The notes beneath the pieces were generated by a model. It saw nothing but the letters and a program-made list of their open reading frames with translations. It was not told the DNA's origin and made no database searches. A stretch of DNA of 64,000 nucleotides from Streptomyces cellostaticus (GTDB lineage: Bacteria; Actinomycetota; Actinomycetes; Streptomycetales; Streptomycetaceae). The DNA lies in NCBI RefSeq assembly GCF_023630175.1, contig NZ_JALLIN010000006.1, positions 62,001 to 126,000 on the forward strand, given 5' to 3'. Positions within the stretch are counted from its first letter, which is position 1, and the number at the start of each line of letters is the position of its first letter. Shown here piece by piece: positions 34,911 to 42,899 of this stretch. Made by a program: the position numbers and the translations under genes.

Positions 34911-34940
34911 TAGACGACTGGTCTACTTTCGGGCTATGGT
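34911..34940 (+). promoter_or_regulatory. TetR operator overlapping the promoter of its own gene
   Basis: TAGAC-GACTG-GTCTA (34911-34925) is a palindrome resembling NemR-type operators. TATGGT at 34935-34940 is a possible -10 and would begin transcription at the ATG at 34947. The motif GACTGGTCTACTT recurs upstream of the DJ-1 gene. Confidence 0.7.
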
Positions 34941-34946
34941 GCACGC

Positions 34947-35537
34947 ATGCCGGCCACGCGCAGACCAGACACCCGTCGGATCATCCTCGACACCGCCCAG
35001 CGGATCATGGCCCACAAGGGCTACTCCGGCGTCGGCATCAACGAGGTGCTCGCGGAGGCCGGCGTACCGAAGGGGTCCTTCTACCACTACTTCGCCTCGA
35101 AGGACGCCTTCGGTGAGGCGATCCTGAAGAGCTACTTCACGGACTACCTCGCGGACATGGACGGCACTCTCGCCCGGTCCGGGGAGTCGGCCGCCGAGGG
35201 GCTCATGGCCTACTGGCGGCAGTGGCGGGAGACGCAGAGCGTCGAGGAGTGCCAGGGCAGGTGCCTCGCCGTGAAACTGGGCGCCGAGGTGGCCGACCTG
35301 TCGGAGCCGATGCGTCTGGCCCTGAAGGAAGGCACGAGCGCCATCGTGGACCGCATCGGACGGACCATCGCCGACGGCCTGGCGGAGGGATCGCTCTCGG
35401 TCGACGGCGATCCCCACGAGGTCGCGCAGGCCCTGTACGACATGTGGCTCGGCGCGAGCGTCATGTGCAAGATCCATCGCAGCCTGGCGCCGCTCGACAC
35501 CGCGCAGGCGACGACCCGCAGGCTGCTGCACCTGTAG
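34947..35537 (+). CDS. TetR-family regulator, NemR-like, 196 aa
   Basis: The HTH lies at residues 28-50 ('GINEVLAEAGVPKGSFYHYF'). The ligand domain holds Cys102 and Cys106 in 'ECQGRCLAVKLGAEVADLSE', aligned in sequence with the electrophile-sensing cysteine region of Escherichia coli NemR. I infer a repressor relieved by aldehydes, quinones or hypochlorite. It appears leaderless, and its own operator and a second matching palindrome before the DJ-1 gene suggest it controls both. Confidence 0.85.
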   Translation: MPATRRPDTRRIILDTAQRIMAHKGYSGVGINEVLAEAGVPKGSFYHYFASKDAFGEAILKSYFTDYLADMDGTLARSGESAAEGLMAYWRQWRETQSVEECQGRCLAVKLGAEVADLSEPMRLALKEGTSAIVDRIGRTIADGLAEGSLSVDGDPHEVAQALYDMWLGASVMCKIHRSLAPLDTAQATTRRLLHL

Positions 35538-35548
35538 ACAGCCCGCTT

Positions 35549-35571
35549 CCCGTGGCCACCTCGGCCACGGG
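35549..35571 (+). terminator. hairpin terminator between TetR and DJ-1 genes
   Basis: CCCGTGGCC (35549-35557) pairs with GGCCACGGG (35563-35571) over an ACCTC loop and is followed by a T/C-rich tail. It would separate the regulator transcript from the next gene, which has its own operator. Confidence 0.75.
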
Positions 35572-35589
35572 ATCCTCTTCCCATCAAAT

Positions 35590-35605
35590 AGTAGACTGGT
35601 CTACT
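35590..35605 (+). promoter_or_regulatory. TetR operator upstream of DJ-1 gene
   Basis: AGTAGAC-TG-GTCTACT is a palindrome with 7-bp arms directly before the ribosome-binding site AAGGAG (35611-35616). It shares GACTGGTCTACTT with the regulator's own operator at 34916-34928. Confidence 0.75.
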
Positions 35606-35622
35606 TAATCAAGGAGCGTGTC

Positions 35623-36312
35623 ATGAAGGTCCTCATCGTTCTCACCTCGCACGACGAGCTGGGCGACACCGGCCGCAAGACCGGGTTCTGGCTGGAGGAA
35701 CTGGCGGCGCCGTACTACCGCTTCAAGGAGGCCGGCGCGCAGATCGTGCTCGCCTCGCCCAAGGGCGGGCAGCCGCCGCTGGACCCCAAGAGCAACGAGG
35801 CCGACTTCCGGACCGCCGACACCCGGCGCTTCGAGGCCGACCCGGAGGCGACCGAGGCACTCGCGAACACCGTGCGCCTGGACGCCGTCTCCGCCGACGA
35901 CTTCGACGCGGTCTTCTACCCCGGCGGCCACGGCCCGCTCTGGGACCTGGCCGAGGACACCGTCTCCGTCCGGCTGATCGAGACGACGCTGAGGTCCGGC
36001 AAGCCGATCGCACTGGTGTGCCACGCCCCCGGCGTGCTGCGGCACACCGTCGACGAGGACGGCGCGCCGCTGGTGCGAGGCAGGAACGTCACCGGTTTCG
36101 CCAACACCGAGGAGGCGGCCGTACAGCTCACCGACATCGTCCCCTTCCTGGTCGAGGACGAGCTCACCGGTCTCGGAGGTGTCTACTCCAAGACCGACGA
36201 CTGGCAGCCCCACGTCCTGAAGGACGGTCTGCTCATCACCGGGCAGAACCCGGCCTCCTCGGCCCCCGCGGCCGACGCCCTGATCGCTCTGGTCACCGGG
36301 GGCGGCGCGTGA
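35623..36312 (+). CDS. DJ-1/PfpI-family protein (type 1 glutamine-amidotransferase-like), 229 aa
   Basis: The nucleophile elbow is 'ALVCHAPGVL' with Cys133 and His134, preceded by 'DAVFYPGGHGPLWDL'. This is the Hsp31-like subgroup, members of which act as glyoxalase III or deglycase on methylglyoxal. Control by a NemR-like regulator, which in E. coli also governs glyoxalase I, fits carbonyl detoxification. The start at 35623 follows AAGGAG with 6-base spacing. Confidence 0.87.
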   Translation: MKVLIVLTSHDELGDTGRKTGFWLEELAAPYYRFKEAGAQIVLASPKGGQPPLDPKSNEADFRTADTRRFEADPEATEALANTVRLDAVSADDFDAVFYPGGHGPLWDLAEDTVSVRLIETTLRSGKPIALVCHAPGVLRHTVDEDGAPLVRGRNVTGFANTEEAAVQLTDIVPFLVEDELTGLGGVYSKTDDWQPHVLKDGLLITGQNPASSAPAADALIALVTGGGA

Positions 36313-36687
36313 GCGCCCGCGCCGCCACGCTCCGCTAGCGCGTGATCGGCCCGGCCGGGCCGGCCGGCAGGCCGGCCCGGCCGGGCCCGTACCCGACGTG
36401 ACACCGCTGGTGGGACCGGTGCCGACGCTCCGGTCCACCGGTGCCGCCCGCGCCTGACCGGTTCCCCCGGCATCGGCGCGCATCGCCGCGGCGGCCGCCT
36501 TCGGCGGCGCCTTCGCGGACGTCGCCTCCCCCGCACCGGCCCTCGGCGAACACCGCCAAGTGGCCCTTTCCGTGGTCTCGCTGACGGCCGGTCACGGAAC
36601 CGGGTCGGACCCCGCATGCTGGACGCGCCGCCGAGGACACGTGAGACTCGACGGGATCCCAGCTCCCGGTGTTCCAGGACGGTGACC
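36313..36687. other. 375-bp spacer without a gene
   Basis: Apart from the long hairpin at 36348-36387, I see no coding signal. The open frames here lack ribosome-binding sites, and the sequence looks like a decayed or purely regulatory spacer. Confidence 0.5.
36348..36387 (+). terminator. 18-bp perfect hairpin terminator
   Basis: GGCCCGGCCGGGCCGGCC (36348-36365) and its exact complement (36370-36387) flank a GGCA loop. It lies 35 bp after the DJ-1 stop. Confidence 0.85.
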
Positions 36688-37098
36688 ATGCAACAGGAAC
36701 TGCCCCGCGTCGAACTCACCCCGCAGGCCGCGGAACTGGTGCGCAGGCTCCGGGCCGCGCACGGCCCGCTGATGTTCCATCAGTCCGGCGGCTGCTGCGA
36801 CGGCAGCGCGCCCATGTGCTACCCGGACGGCGAGTTCCGCACCGGCGGCTCGGACGTGCTGCTGGCCGAGCTGACCGTGGACGGCGTCGTGGAGCCCGTG
36901 ACCTTCTGGATGTCGCGGAGCCAGTACGAGGCCTGGAGCCACACCAGGCTGATCGTGGACGTCGTACCCGGACGCGGGAGCGGATTCTCCCTGGAGGCAC
37001 CCGAGGGGGTACGTTTCCTCACCCGTTCTCGCGTAGTCGACGCCGAACCGTCCCGCGTGTCACCGTCGTCTGGTGCACTTCCCCCGAGCGCTGATTGA
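36688..37098 (+). CDS. DUF779 protein, 136 aa
   Basis: The motif 'HQSGGCCDGSAPMCYPDG' (residues about 31-48), with three cysteines, is the hallmark of DUF779 proteins, which usually sit beside an aldehyde dehydrogenase (the AdhX/exaC context). None is adjacent here; the nearest is the succinate-semialdehyde dehydrogenase 9 kb away. The C-terminal 25 residues are poorly conserved. ATG at 36688 is preceded by a weak site. Function unknown. Confidence 0.8.
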   Translation: MQQELPRVELTPQAAELVRRLRAAHGPLMFHQSGGCCDGSAPMCYPDGEFRTGGSDVLLAELTVDGVVEPVTFWMSRSQYEAWSHTRLIVDVVPGRGSGFSLEAPEGVRFLTRSRVVDAEPSRVSPSSGALPPSAD

Positions 37099-37124
37099 CA
37101 GTTGACCACGCATCAGGGGGCGTG

Positions 37125-38369
37125 ATGACGCGGAACGGACGGCGGACGGCGGCAGGCAGATCGATCCTCACGGTCCTCACGACGTTGGGCCTACTGGCCG
37201 GCGCGGCCCTGACGGGGGCGGCGCCGGCCAGTGCCGTACCGGCGGGCGGATCCGGCAGGCGAATCGCTCCCGGGGTCACGTACCGGGAGTTCGACATCAC
37301 GGCGGCGGCCGGGCGGACCCACGCCCATCTGCTCACCGTCGACCTGGGCAATCCGCGCGTCCGTATGGACCTGCTGTACCCCGGGGCGGTGGCCGCCCGG
37401 GCGACGGTGTCCCGGCTGGCCGACGCGGCCGGCGCCGTCGCGGGCGTCAACGGCGACTTCTTCCACATCACCGAGACCCAGCACCCGGGCGTGCCGGCCA
37501 CCGGCGCGGCCGTGGGGCCGGCGGTCGCCGGCGGCCGGGTGCTCAAGGCGGCGGTGCCCGCCGGCCAGCGCTTCGGGCCGGCGCTGCCGCCCGGGACCAC
37601 CGCGCGGGAGGTTCTCGGGGTGGGCACCGACCGGCGGGCGCGCCTGGACCGCCTCACCCTCACCGGCTCCCTGACCACCGCCCGGGGCAGGCGCCGACTG
37701 GGCGGCCTCAACCAGTACGCGCTGCCGCAGAACTCCGTGGGCGCCTTCACCCACCGGTGGGGTTCCGCCTCCCGGGTGCGTGCCGTCTGTGGCACGGACA
37801 CCGACCGGGCCGCGGCCTGCAGCAAGGACACCTACGAGGTGAAGGTGCGCGGCGGTCGTGTCATCGGCACCGCCGGTGCCCCGGGCAGCGGTCGGATCCC
37901 GTCGGGCACCACGGTGCTGGTGGGCCGCGAGCGGGGGGCGCGGGAGCTGCGCGAGCTGTCCGTGGGCGACCGGGTGACCGTCACCCACGGCCTGGTGGCG
38001 GCCGCCGCCGAGGTCCCCTACGCGTTCGCGATCGGCGGCTACCCGGTGCTCCGCGACGGCAGCCCGCCGCCCGGGCTCGACGACACCGTGCCCGCCGTCC
38101 GCACCGCCGCCGGATTCAAGGCCGGCGGACGGAAGGTGCTGCTGCTGGCGCTGAACGGCGCCGACGACTCCCGCACCGGCCTGACGATCGCCGAGGAGGC
38201 GGCCACCATGCGCGGCCTGGGCGCCTCGGACGCGTTCAACCTCGACGGCGGCGGGTCGAGCGAGATGGTCACCCGCGTCGCCGGCGCGAGCGGGGTGACG
38301 GTCCGCAACCATCCGAGCGGCGGCGCCGAACGCCCGGTGCCGAACGGCATCGGGGTCTTCTCCCGCTGA
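37125..38369 (+). CDS. secreted phosphodiester glycosidase family protein (NAGPA domain), 414 aa
   Basis: It has a Sec signal peptide with a twin-basic start and cleavage near 'GAAPASA-VP' (residues about 1-43), then a mature NAGPA-type domain with 'AGVNGDFFHI' and 'NLDGGGSSEMV' near the C-terminus. Such enzymes remove GlcNAc or other sugars from phosphodiesters, and bacterial forms act on cell-wall or exopolysaccharides. GGGGG precedes ATG at 37125. A terminator follows. Confidence 0.87.
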   Translation: MTRNGRRTAAGRSILTVLTTLGLLAGAALTGAAPASAVPAGGSGRRIAPGVTYREFDITAAAGRTHAHLLTVDLGNPRVRMDLLYPGAVAARATVSRLADAAGAVAGVNGDFFHITETQHPGVPATGAAVGPAVAGGRVLKAAVPAGQRFGPALPPGTTAREVLGVGTDRRARLDRLTLTGSLTTARGRRRLGGLNQYALPQNSVGAFTHRWGSASRVRAVCGTDTDRAAACSKDTYEVKVRGGRVIGTAGAPGSGRIPSGTTVLVGRERGARELRELSVGDRVTVTHGLVAAAAEVPYAFAIGGYPVLRDGSPPPGLDDTVPAVRTAAGFKAGGRKVLLLALNGADDSRTGLTIAEEAATMRGLGASDAFNLDGGGSSEMVTRVAGASGVTVRNHPSGGAERPVPNGIGVFSR

Positions 38370-38373
38370 CCTG

Positions 38374-38421
38374 GGGCCGGTTGCGCGGGGCCCCGGCGAA
38401 CGGGCCCCCCGCAACCGGCCC
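38374..38421. terminator. hairpin between convergent genes
   Basis: GGGCCGGTTGCG (38374-38385) pairs with CGCAACCGGCCC (38410-38421), with further GC pairing inside the loop. It lies between the glycosidase and the 64-aa membrane protein, which face each other. Confidence 0.75.
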
Positions 38422-38427
38422 GCCGGC

Positions 38428-38622
38428 TCACGGACGCAGGCTGCTCACCAGGCCGGCCGTCGCGGTGAGCCCGCTGTGGATGGTGGGCGCCATGCTGGTG
38501 CTGGCCAGGTAGAACCCGAGCAGCATGCAGACCAGGGCGTGCGACATCTTCAGCGCGCCGTTGCGGATGAACACCACCGCCAGGATCAGGAGCAGCAGCA
38601 CCACAGAGATGGAAATGGCCAT
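38428..38622 (-). CDS. small membrane protein, 64 aa
   Basis: Two hydrophobic helices (residues 3-18 and 28-48) with 'RNGALKMSHALVCMLLGFYLA' between and into the second. I do not know a function, though similar short proteins are common in streptomycetes. I took ATG 38622 over the upstream TTG because GGAGG lies 6 bases before it. Confidence 0.75.
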   Translation of the reverse strand: MAISISVVLLLLILAVVFIRNGALKMSHALVCMLLGFYLASTSMAPTIHSGLTATAGLVSSLRP

Positions 38623-38850
38623 CGTCAACCTCCTCCGCCACGCCCCTTGGGCGGCGTTCGGCCGTAAGTGTGGCGTAGCGGAGGGTTTGTCCGGGCGGCT
38701 GACGTGTCCTCCGATCGTGTGGTGTCAGGCGGACGGGTGTGCGTCCACGAACGTCCCGGGGACGGCGGGCGAGGCCGTCGGTGCTCCTCGCCGCGCGGGG
38801 CCCGCGAGCGGAGAAGCCCGCCCCGGCGGGCGGGCTTCACGCGCCGTGCG

Positions 38851-39933
38851 TCAGGGCGCCCGGAGGTCGACCAGTGCGGCCAGCGCCTCCCGGTGGGCGC
38901 CCGCGGTGCCGTAGGCGATCGAGTCGGCCTTGGCCCGCTTGAGGTGCAGGTGGGCCGGGTGTTCCCAGGTCATGCCGATACCGCCGTGCAGTTGCACCGC
39001 CTCCTCGGTGGCGCGTACGGCGACCGGGCCGGCGTGGGCCTGGGCGACGGTCACCATGACGTCGGTGTCCGCGCCGGTCGCGAGGGCGTCGGCGGCGGCG
39101 CGGGCGGCGGCCCGGAGGCCGACGACCTCGAGCCAGAGCTGGGCGAGCCGGTGCTTGAGCGCCTGGAAGCCGCCGACCGGCCGGTTGAACTGCTTGCGTT
39201 CCTTCAGGTACCGCACGGTCTCGGTCAGGGCCCAGTCGGCGACGCCCAGTTGTTCGGAGGCCAGCAGTCCGGCGCCGGCCCGCAGGGCCCGCCGCACGGC
39301 CGGTTCCGCGTCGCCGACGCGACGTCCGGGTGCTCCGTCGAGCGTGACGGTGGCGACCGGGCGGGTCAGGTCGAGGGAGACCTGCGGGGTGACGGTCGCC
39401 GCCTCGGCGGCCACGGCGTACAGCCCGCCGTCGTCGGCCGGGACGAGCAGGACGTCGGCAGCGGTGGCGTCCGCCACGCCGGTCAGCCCGCCGTGCAGGG
39501 CGCCGTTCTCCAGCCGCGCGGTGCGCCGGGCGGGGCCCGGGGGGGTGTGCAGTCCCACCGCGAGCACGCCCACCGTACGGCCGGACGCCAGGCGGCCCAG
39601 CAGTTCCTCGTCCCCGCCGTCCAGCAGGGCCTCGGTGGCGACGACCGCGCTGCTGAGATAGGGCACGGGGGCGACGGCGCGCCCCAGTTCCTCCAGGACG
39701 ACGGCGGCTTCGCGGTGGGTGGCGCCCTGGCCGCCCAGCGCCTCCGGCACCAGCAGACCGGCCAGGCCCATGCCCTCGGTGAGGGACTTCCACAGCGCGA
39801 GGTCGTGCGGGGCGTCCGACTCGGTACGGGCGATCACGCCGGCCGCCTCGCAGTGGTCCGTGAGCAGATCGCGTACGGCGGCGCGCAGCGCCTCTTCCTC
39901 CTCGGAGTACAGCAGATCCGGCTGGGTGCTCAT
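38851..39933 (-). CDS. acyl-CoA dehydrogenase, 360 aa
   Basis: The N-terminal ACAD helical domain begins 'LLYSEEEEALRAAVRDLLTD'. The C-terminal domain has 'YLKERKQFNRPVGGFQALKH' and 'QLHGGIGMTWEHPAHLHLKR'. The usual catalytic Glu position is not clear, and this type often forms a heteromer with a second ACAD subunit. Its ATG overlaps the stop of the upstream ACAD gene (ATGA), supporting a two-subunit enzyme of the FadE-pair type seen in sterol or branched acyl degradation. Substrate unknown. Confidence 0.88.
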   Translation of the reverse strand: MSTQPDLLYSEEEEALRAAVRDLLTDHCEAAGVIARTESDAPHDLALWKSLTEGMGLAGLLVPEALGGQGATHREAAVVLEELGRAVAPVPYLSSAVVATEALLDGGDEELLGRLASGRTVGVLAVGLHTPPGPARRTARLENGALHGGLTGVADATAADVLLVPADDGGLYAVAAEAATVTPQVSLDLTRPVATVTLDGAPGRRVGDAEPAVRRALRAGAGLLASEQLGVADWALTETVRYLKERKQFNRPVGGFQALKHRLAQLWLEVVGLRAAARAAADALATGADTDVMVTVAQAHAGPVAVRATEEAVQLHGGIGMTWEHPAHLHLKRAKADSIAYGTAGAHREALAALVDLRAP

Positions 39934-41147
39934 CGGGCCAGGTCCTTCCAGGCGACGTCCTTGTCGGTGCGCGGCTCGGCCGGCAGGCCCAGGACGCGCT
40001 CGGCGACGATGTTCAGCAGGACCTCGCTGGTCCCGCCCTCGATGCTGTTGCCCTTGGAGCGCAGGTAGCGGTAGCCGGCGTCGCGGCCGGTGAAGTCCAC
40101 CAGTTCGGGGCGGCGCATCGTCCAGTCGTCGTACAACAGCCCTTCCTCACCGCGCAGTTCGACCTCCAGGCCGCTGATCTCCTGGTTGAGGCGGGCGAAG
40201 GCGAGCTTCATGCCGGCGCCCTCGGGGCCGGGCTGGCCGACGGCGAGCTGCTGGCGAAGGCGTTCACCGGTGAGCCGGGTGACCTCGGCCTCGACCCAGA
40301 GCTTCAGCAGCCGCTGGTGCAGGTCGTGGGTGCGCAGTTCCGGCCGCTCGCGCCAGGTCTTCGACAGCGGACCGATCATGCCGCCCTCGCGCGGCAGGCG
40401 CATGCCGCCGATGGCCACGCGCTCGTTGTTCAGCGTGGTCTGCGCGACCCGCCAGCCGTCGCCGACCTCGCCGAGGCGCCGGCTGTCGGGGATGCGGACG
40501 TCCGTCAGGAAGACCTCGTTGAACTCGGCCTCGCCGGTGATCTGGCGCAGCGGCCGCACCTCGACGCCCGGGTCGGTCATGTCGCAGAGGAAGTAGGTGA
40601 TGCCCCGGTGCTTGGGGAGGTCCGGGTCGGTGCGGGCGATGAGGATGGCCCAGCGGGCGACGTGGGCGCTGGACGTCCACACCTTCTGCCCGTTGACGAC
40701 CCAGCTTCCCCCGCTCCCCGCCTCGCCCGGACCGGAGGGCGCCCCGTCCTCGCGTACCGCCCGGGTGCCGAGCGCGGCCAGGTCGGAGCCGGCGCCCGGC
40801 TCGCTGAAGAGCTGGCACCAGACCTCCTCCCCGGTCCACAGGGGCCGCAGGAAACGCCGCTTCTGCTCCTCCGTGCCGTACTTGAGGATCGTCGGCGCGG
40901 CCATGCCGAGGCCGATGCCGATGCGCCGGGGGTCGTTGTCCGGGGCGCCTGCGGCCTGGAGTTCCGCGTCCACGACGGCCTGCAGGGAGCGCGGGGCGTC
41001 CAGTCCGCCGAGGCCCGCCGGGAAGTGCACCCAGGCCAGGCCCGCGTCGAACCTGGCCCGCAGGAACTCCAGGCGGCCGGTCCCGGCCGGCGGGTGGGCG
41101 GCCAGCAACTCCTGTGTGCGGCTGCGCAGTTCCGCTGCGTCGGTCAT
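39930..41147 (-). CDS. acyl-CoA dehydrogenase, 405 aa
   Basis: A complete ACAD with 'CQLFSEPGAGSDLAALGTRA', 'WVVNGQKVWTSSAHVARW' and a C-terminal 'GNSIEGGTSEVLLNIVAERV'. It is the middle gene of a three-gene operon (quinone oxidoreductase, ACAD, ACAD) with overlapping ends. It likely oxidises the acyl-CoA alpha-beta bond using FAD. Confidence 0.9.
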   Translation of the reverse strand: MTDAAELRSRTQELLAAHPPAGTGRLEFLRARFDAGLAWVHFPAGLGGLDAPRSLQAVVDAELQAAGAPDNDPRRIGIGLGMAAPTILKYGTEEQKRRFLRPLWTGEEVWCQLFSEPGAGSDLAALGTRAVREDGAPSGPGEAGSGGSWVVNGQKVWTSSAHVARWAILIARTDPDLPKHRGITYFLCDMTDPGVEVRPLRQITGEAEFNEVFLTDVRIPDSRRLGEVGDGWRVAQTTLNNERVAIGGMRLPREGGMIGPLSKTWRERPELRTHDLHQRLLKLWVEAEVTRLTGERLRQQLAVGQPGPEGAGMKLAFARLNQEISGLEVELRGEEGLLYDDWTMRRPELVDFTGRDAGYRYLRSKGNSIEGGTSEVLLNIVAERVLGLPAEPRTDKDVAWKDLAR

Positions 41148-42115
41148 GCGACGGCTCCCTTGTCCAGGACCACGGCCACCCGGCCGGTGGTCACCCCGTC
41201 GGCGACCCGCTGCACGGCGTCGGCCGCCCCGTCCAGCGGCACCCGCTCGCTCACCAGCGGCTTGATCGCGCCCGACGCGGCCAGCTCGGTGAGCCGCTCG
41301 TGGCAGTGCAGGACCAGTCCGGGGTCCTTGGTGTTGTACAGGCCCCAGTGCAGGCCGAGGATCGTGTAGTTCTTCACCAGGGCGTGGTTGAGGGCGGGGC
41401 TCGGGATGACGCCGCTGGCGAACCCGACGACCACGATCCGGCCCTCGAAGGCGACGAGCTTGGCGGACTGGGCGTAGGCCTCGCCGCCGACGGGGTCGTA
41501 GATCACGTCGGCGCCCCGGCCGCCGGTGGCCTCCTTGACGGCCGCGACGACGTCCTCGGCGCGCCGGTCGACGACCACGTCGCAGCCCAGTTCCCGGGCG
41601 ACGGCGGCCTTCCGCGCGCCGCCGACCACGCCGATCACGGTGGCGCCGGCGGCCTTGCCCAGTTGTACGGCGGCGCTGCCCACCCCGCCGGCCGCGGCGT
41701 GCACCAGCAGGGTCTCCCCCGCCTCCAGGCGGGCCCGCCGATGCAGGCCGAACCAGCCCGTCTGGTAGCCGATGTGCAGCGCGGCGGCCTCGGCGTCGTC
41801 CAGGGAGCCGGGCGCCGGCAGCAGCGCGCGGGCGTCGGCGACGGCGTACTCGGCGAGACCGCCGTACGGCAGCGCGGGGTTGGCGATCACCCGGCGGCCG
41901 TCCTCGGTCTCGGCGCAGATCTCCACACCCGGAGTGAACGGCAGCGGGGGCCGTACCTGGTACTGGCCCCGGCAGAGCAGGGCGTCCGGGAAGTTGATGT
42001 TGGCGGCGCGCACGCGCAGCAGCACCTGGCCCTCCCCCGGCGTGGGCCGCTCCACCTCCGCCAGGCGCATCACCTCGCGCGGCTCGCCGTTCTCGTGCAC
42101 TTGCCATGCCTGCAT
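41144..42115 (-). CDS. zinc-type alcohol dehydrogenase/quinone oxidoreductase family, 323 aa
   Basis: A medium-chain reductase of the quinone oxidoreductase branch with 'TPGVEICAETEDG' and the NADPH motif 'LLVHAAAGGVGSAAVQLGKA' near residue 145. It lacks the structural zinc cysteines. I chose ATG at 42115 because GGAGG lies 6-7 bases upstream; the longer frame to 42163 has no such site. Its stop overlaps the next ACAD start. It may be an NADPH:quinone or enoyl reductase in the same fatty-acyl pathway. Confidence 0.87.
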   Translation of the reverse strand: MQAWQVHENGEPREVMRLAEVERPTPGEGQVLLRVRAANINFPDALLCRGQYQVRPPLPFTPGVEICAETEDGRRVIANPALPYGGLAEYAVADARALLPAPGSLDDAEAAALHIGYQTGWFGLHRRARLEAGETLLVHAAAGGVGSAAVQLGKAAGATVIGVVGGARKAAVARELGCDVVVDRRAEDVVAAVKEATGGRGADVIYDPVGGEAYAQSAKLVAFEGRIVVVGFASGVIPSPALNHALVKNYTILGLHWGLYNTKDPGLVLHCHERLTELAASGAIKPLVSERVPLDGAADAVQRVADGVTTGRVAVVLDKGAVA

Positions 42116-42161
42116 GCGGGGCCTCCACGGGACTGCTTCGTCTGACCGGGTTCCGACGGGC

Positions 42162-42178
42162 ATACTAAGCGGTCGCTT
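42162..42178 (-). promoter_or_regulatory. palindromic operator overlapping -10 of the ACAD operon
   Basis: AAGCG-GT-CGCTT (42167-42178) is a perfect inverted repeat typical of TetR-family operators, and TAGTAT read on the minus strand (42162-42167) abuts it as a -10 box. No TetR gene adjoins this operon, so the regulator would act in trans. Confidence 0.65.
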
Positions 42179-42203
42179 GCTGATCAGGGAACAGTAGTCC
42201 GCG

Positions 42204-42821
42204 TCACGTGCGCGTGGGCCGGGCCCGCACGTGCATCCGCTCCCCCTGCGGCCCGAACAGGCTCAGGAACTCCACCGGCCCCTCCCCCGTCGACCCGAAC
42301 CAGTGCGGCACCCGGGTGTCGAACTCCGCCGCCTCGCCCGCCGAGAGCACCACGTCGTGCTCGCCGAGCACGAGCCGCAGCCGGCCCGAGAGCACGTACA
42401 GCCACTCGTAGCCCTCGTGGGTGCGCCGGTCCGGCTCCTGTCTGCGCTGCGGTTCGAGGATCTTGAAGGCCTGCAGGCCGCCGGGCTGGCGGGTCAGCGG
42501 CCAGAACACCCGGCCGTTCCGCTCGACGGGCTTCGCCCGCACCACGGGGTCGCCGACGGGCGGGGCGCCGACCAGTTCGTCGAGCGCCACCTGGTGGGCC
42601 CGCGCGATGGGCAGCAGCAGTTCCAGACTCGGCCGGCGCAGGCCGGACTCCAGCCGGGACAGGGTGCTGACGGAGATACCGGTGGCCTCGGACAGCGCCG
42701 CCAGTGTCACCTCCCGCTCCCTGCGGATCCGCCGCAGCCTGGGCCCGACGCCCGCCAGGACGCCGTCGGAGTCCTCGGCACCCTGGACACTCCCGGCGCT
42801 CTCGGTTCGTTCGCCGCTCAT
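42204..42821 (-). CDS. XRE-family regulator with cupin domain, 205 aa
   Basis: An XRE helix-turn-helix (residues about 27-85, 'VTLAALSEATGISVSTLSRLESG') is joined to a C-terminal cupin (about 125-195, 'YEWLYVLSGRLRLVLGEHD'). Such regulators control small-molecule or redox genes. It is divergent from the thioredoxin-reductase-like gene, its likely target. A palindrome TTGC-N7-GCAA (42829-42843) lies at its start. Confidence 0.88.
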   Translation of the reverse strand: MSGERTESAGSVQGAEDSDGVLAGVGPRLRRIRREREVTLAALSEATGISVSTLSRLESGLRRPSLELLLPIARAHQVALDELVGAPPVGDPVVRAKPVERNGRVFWPLTRQPGGLQAFKILEPQRRQEPDRRTHEGYEWLYVLSGRLRLVLGEHDVVLSAGEAAEFDTRVPHWFGSTGEGPVEFLSLFGPQGERMHVRARPTRT

Positions 42822-42828
42822 GCCCTCA

Positions 42829-42843
42829 TTGCAGAATCGGCAA
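42829..42843. promoter_or_regulatory. candidate XRE operator TTGC-N7-GCAA
   Basis: The inverted repeat TTGCAGAATCGGCAA sits in the short divergent spacer between the XRE-cupin gene and the flavoprotein gene. Its form (TTGC-N7-GCAA) is the kind bound by XRE-cupin regulators; the link is inference. Confidence 0.5.
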
Positions 42844-42899
42844 AGAAGTTTGTCAAGACGGCAGCATCCGCGCGACCGTCGGCGACGGAGGTGGTCACC

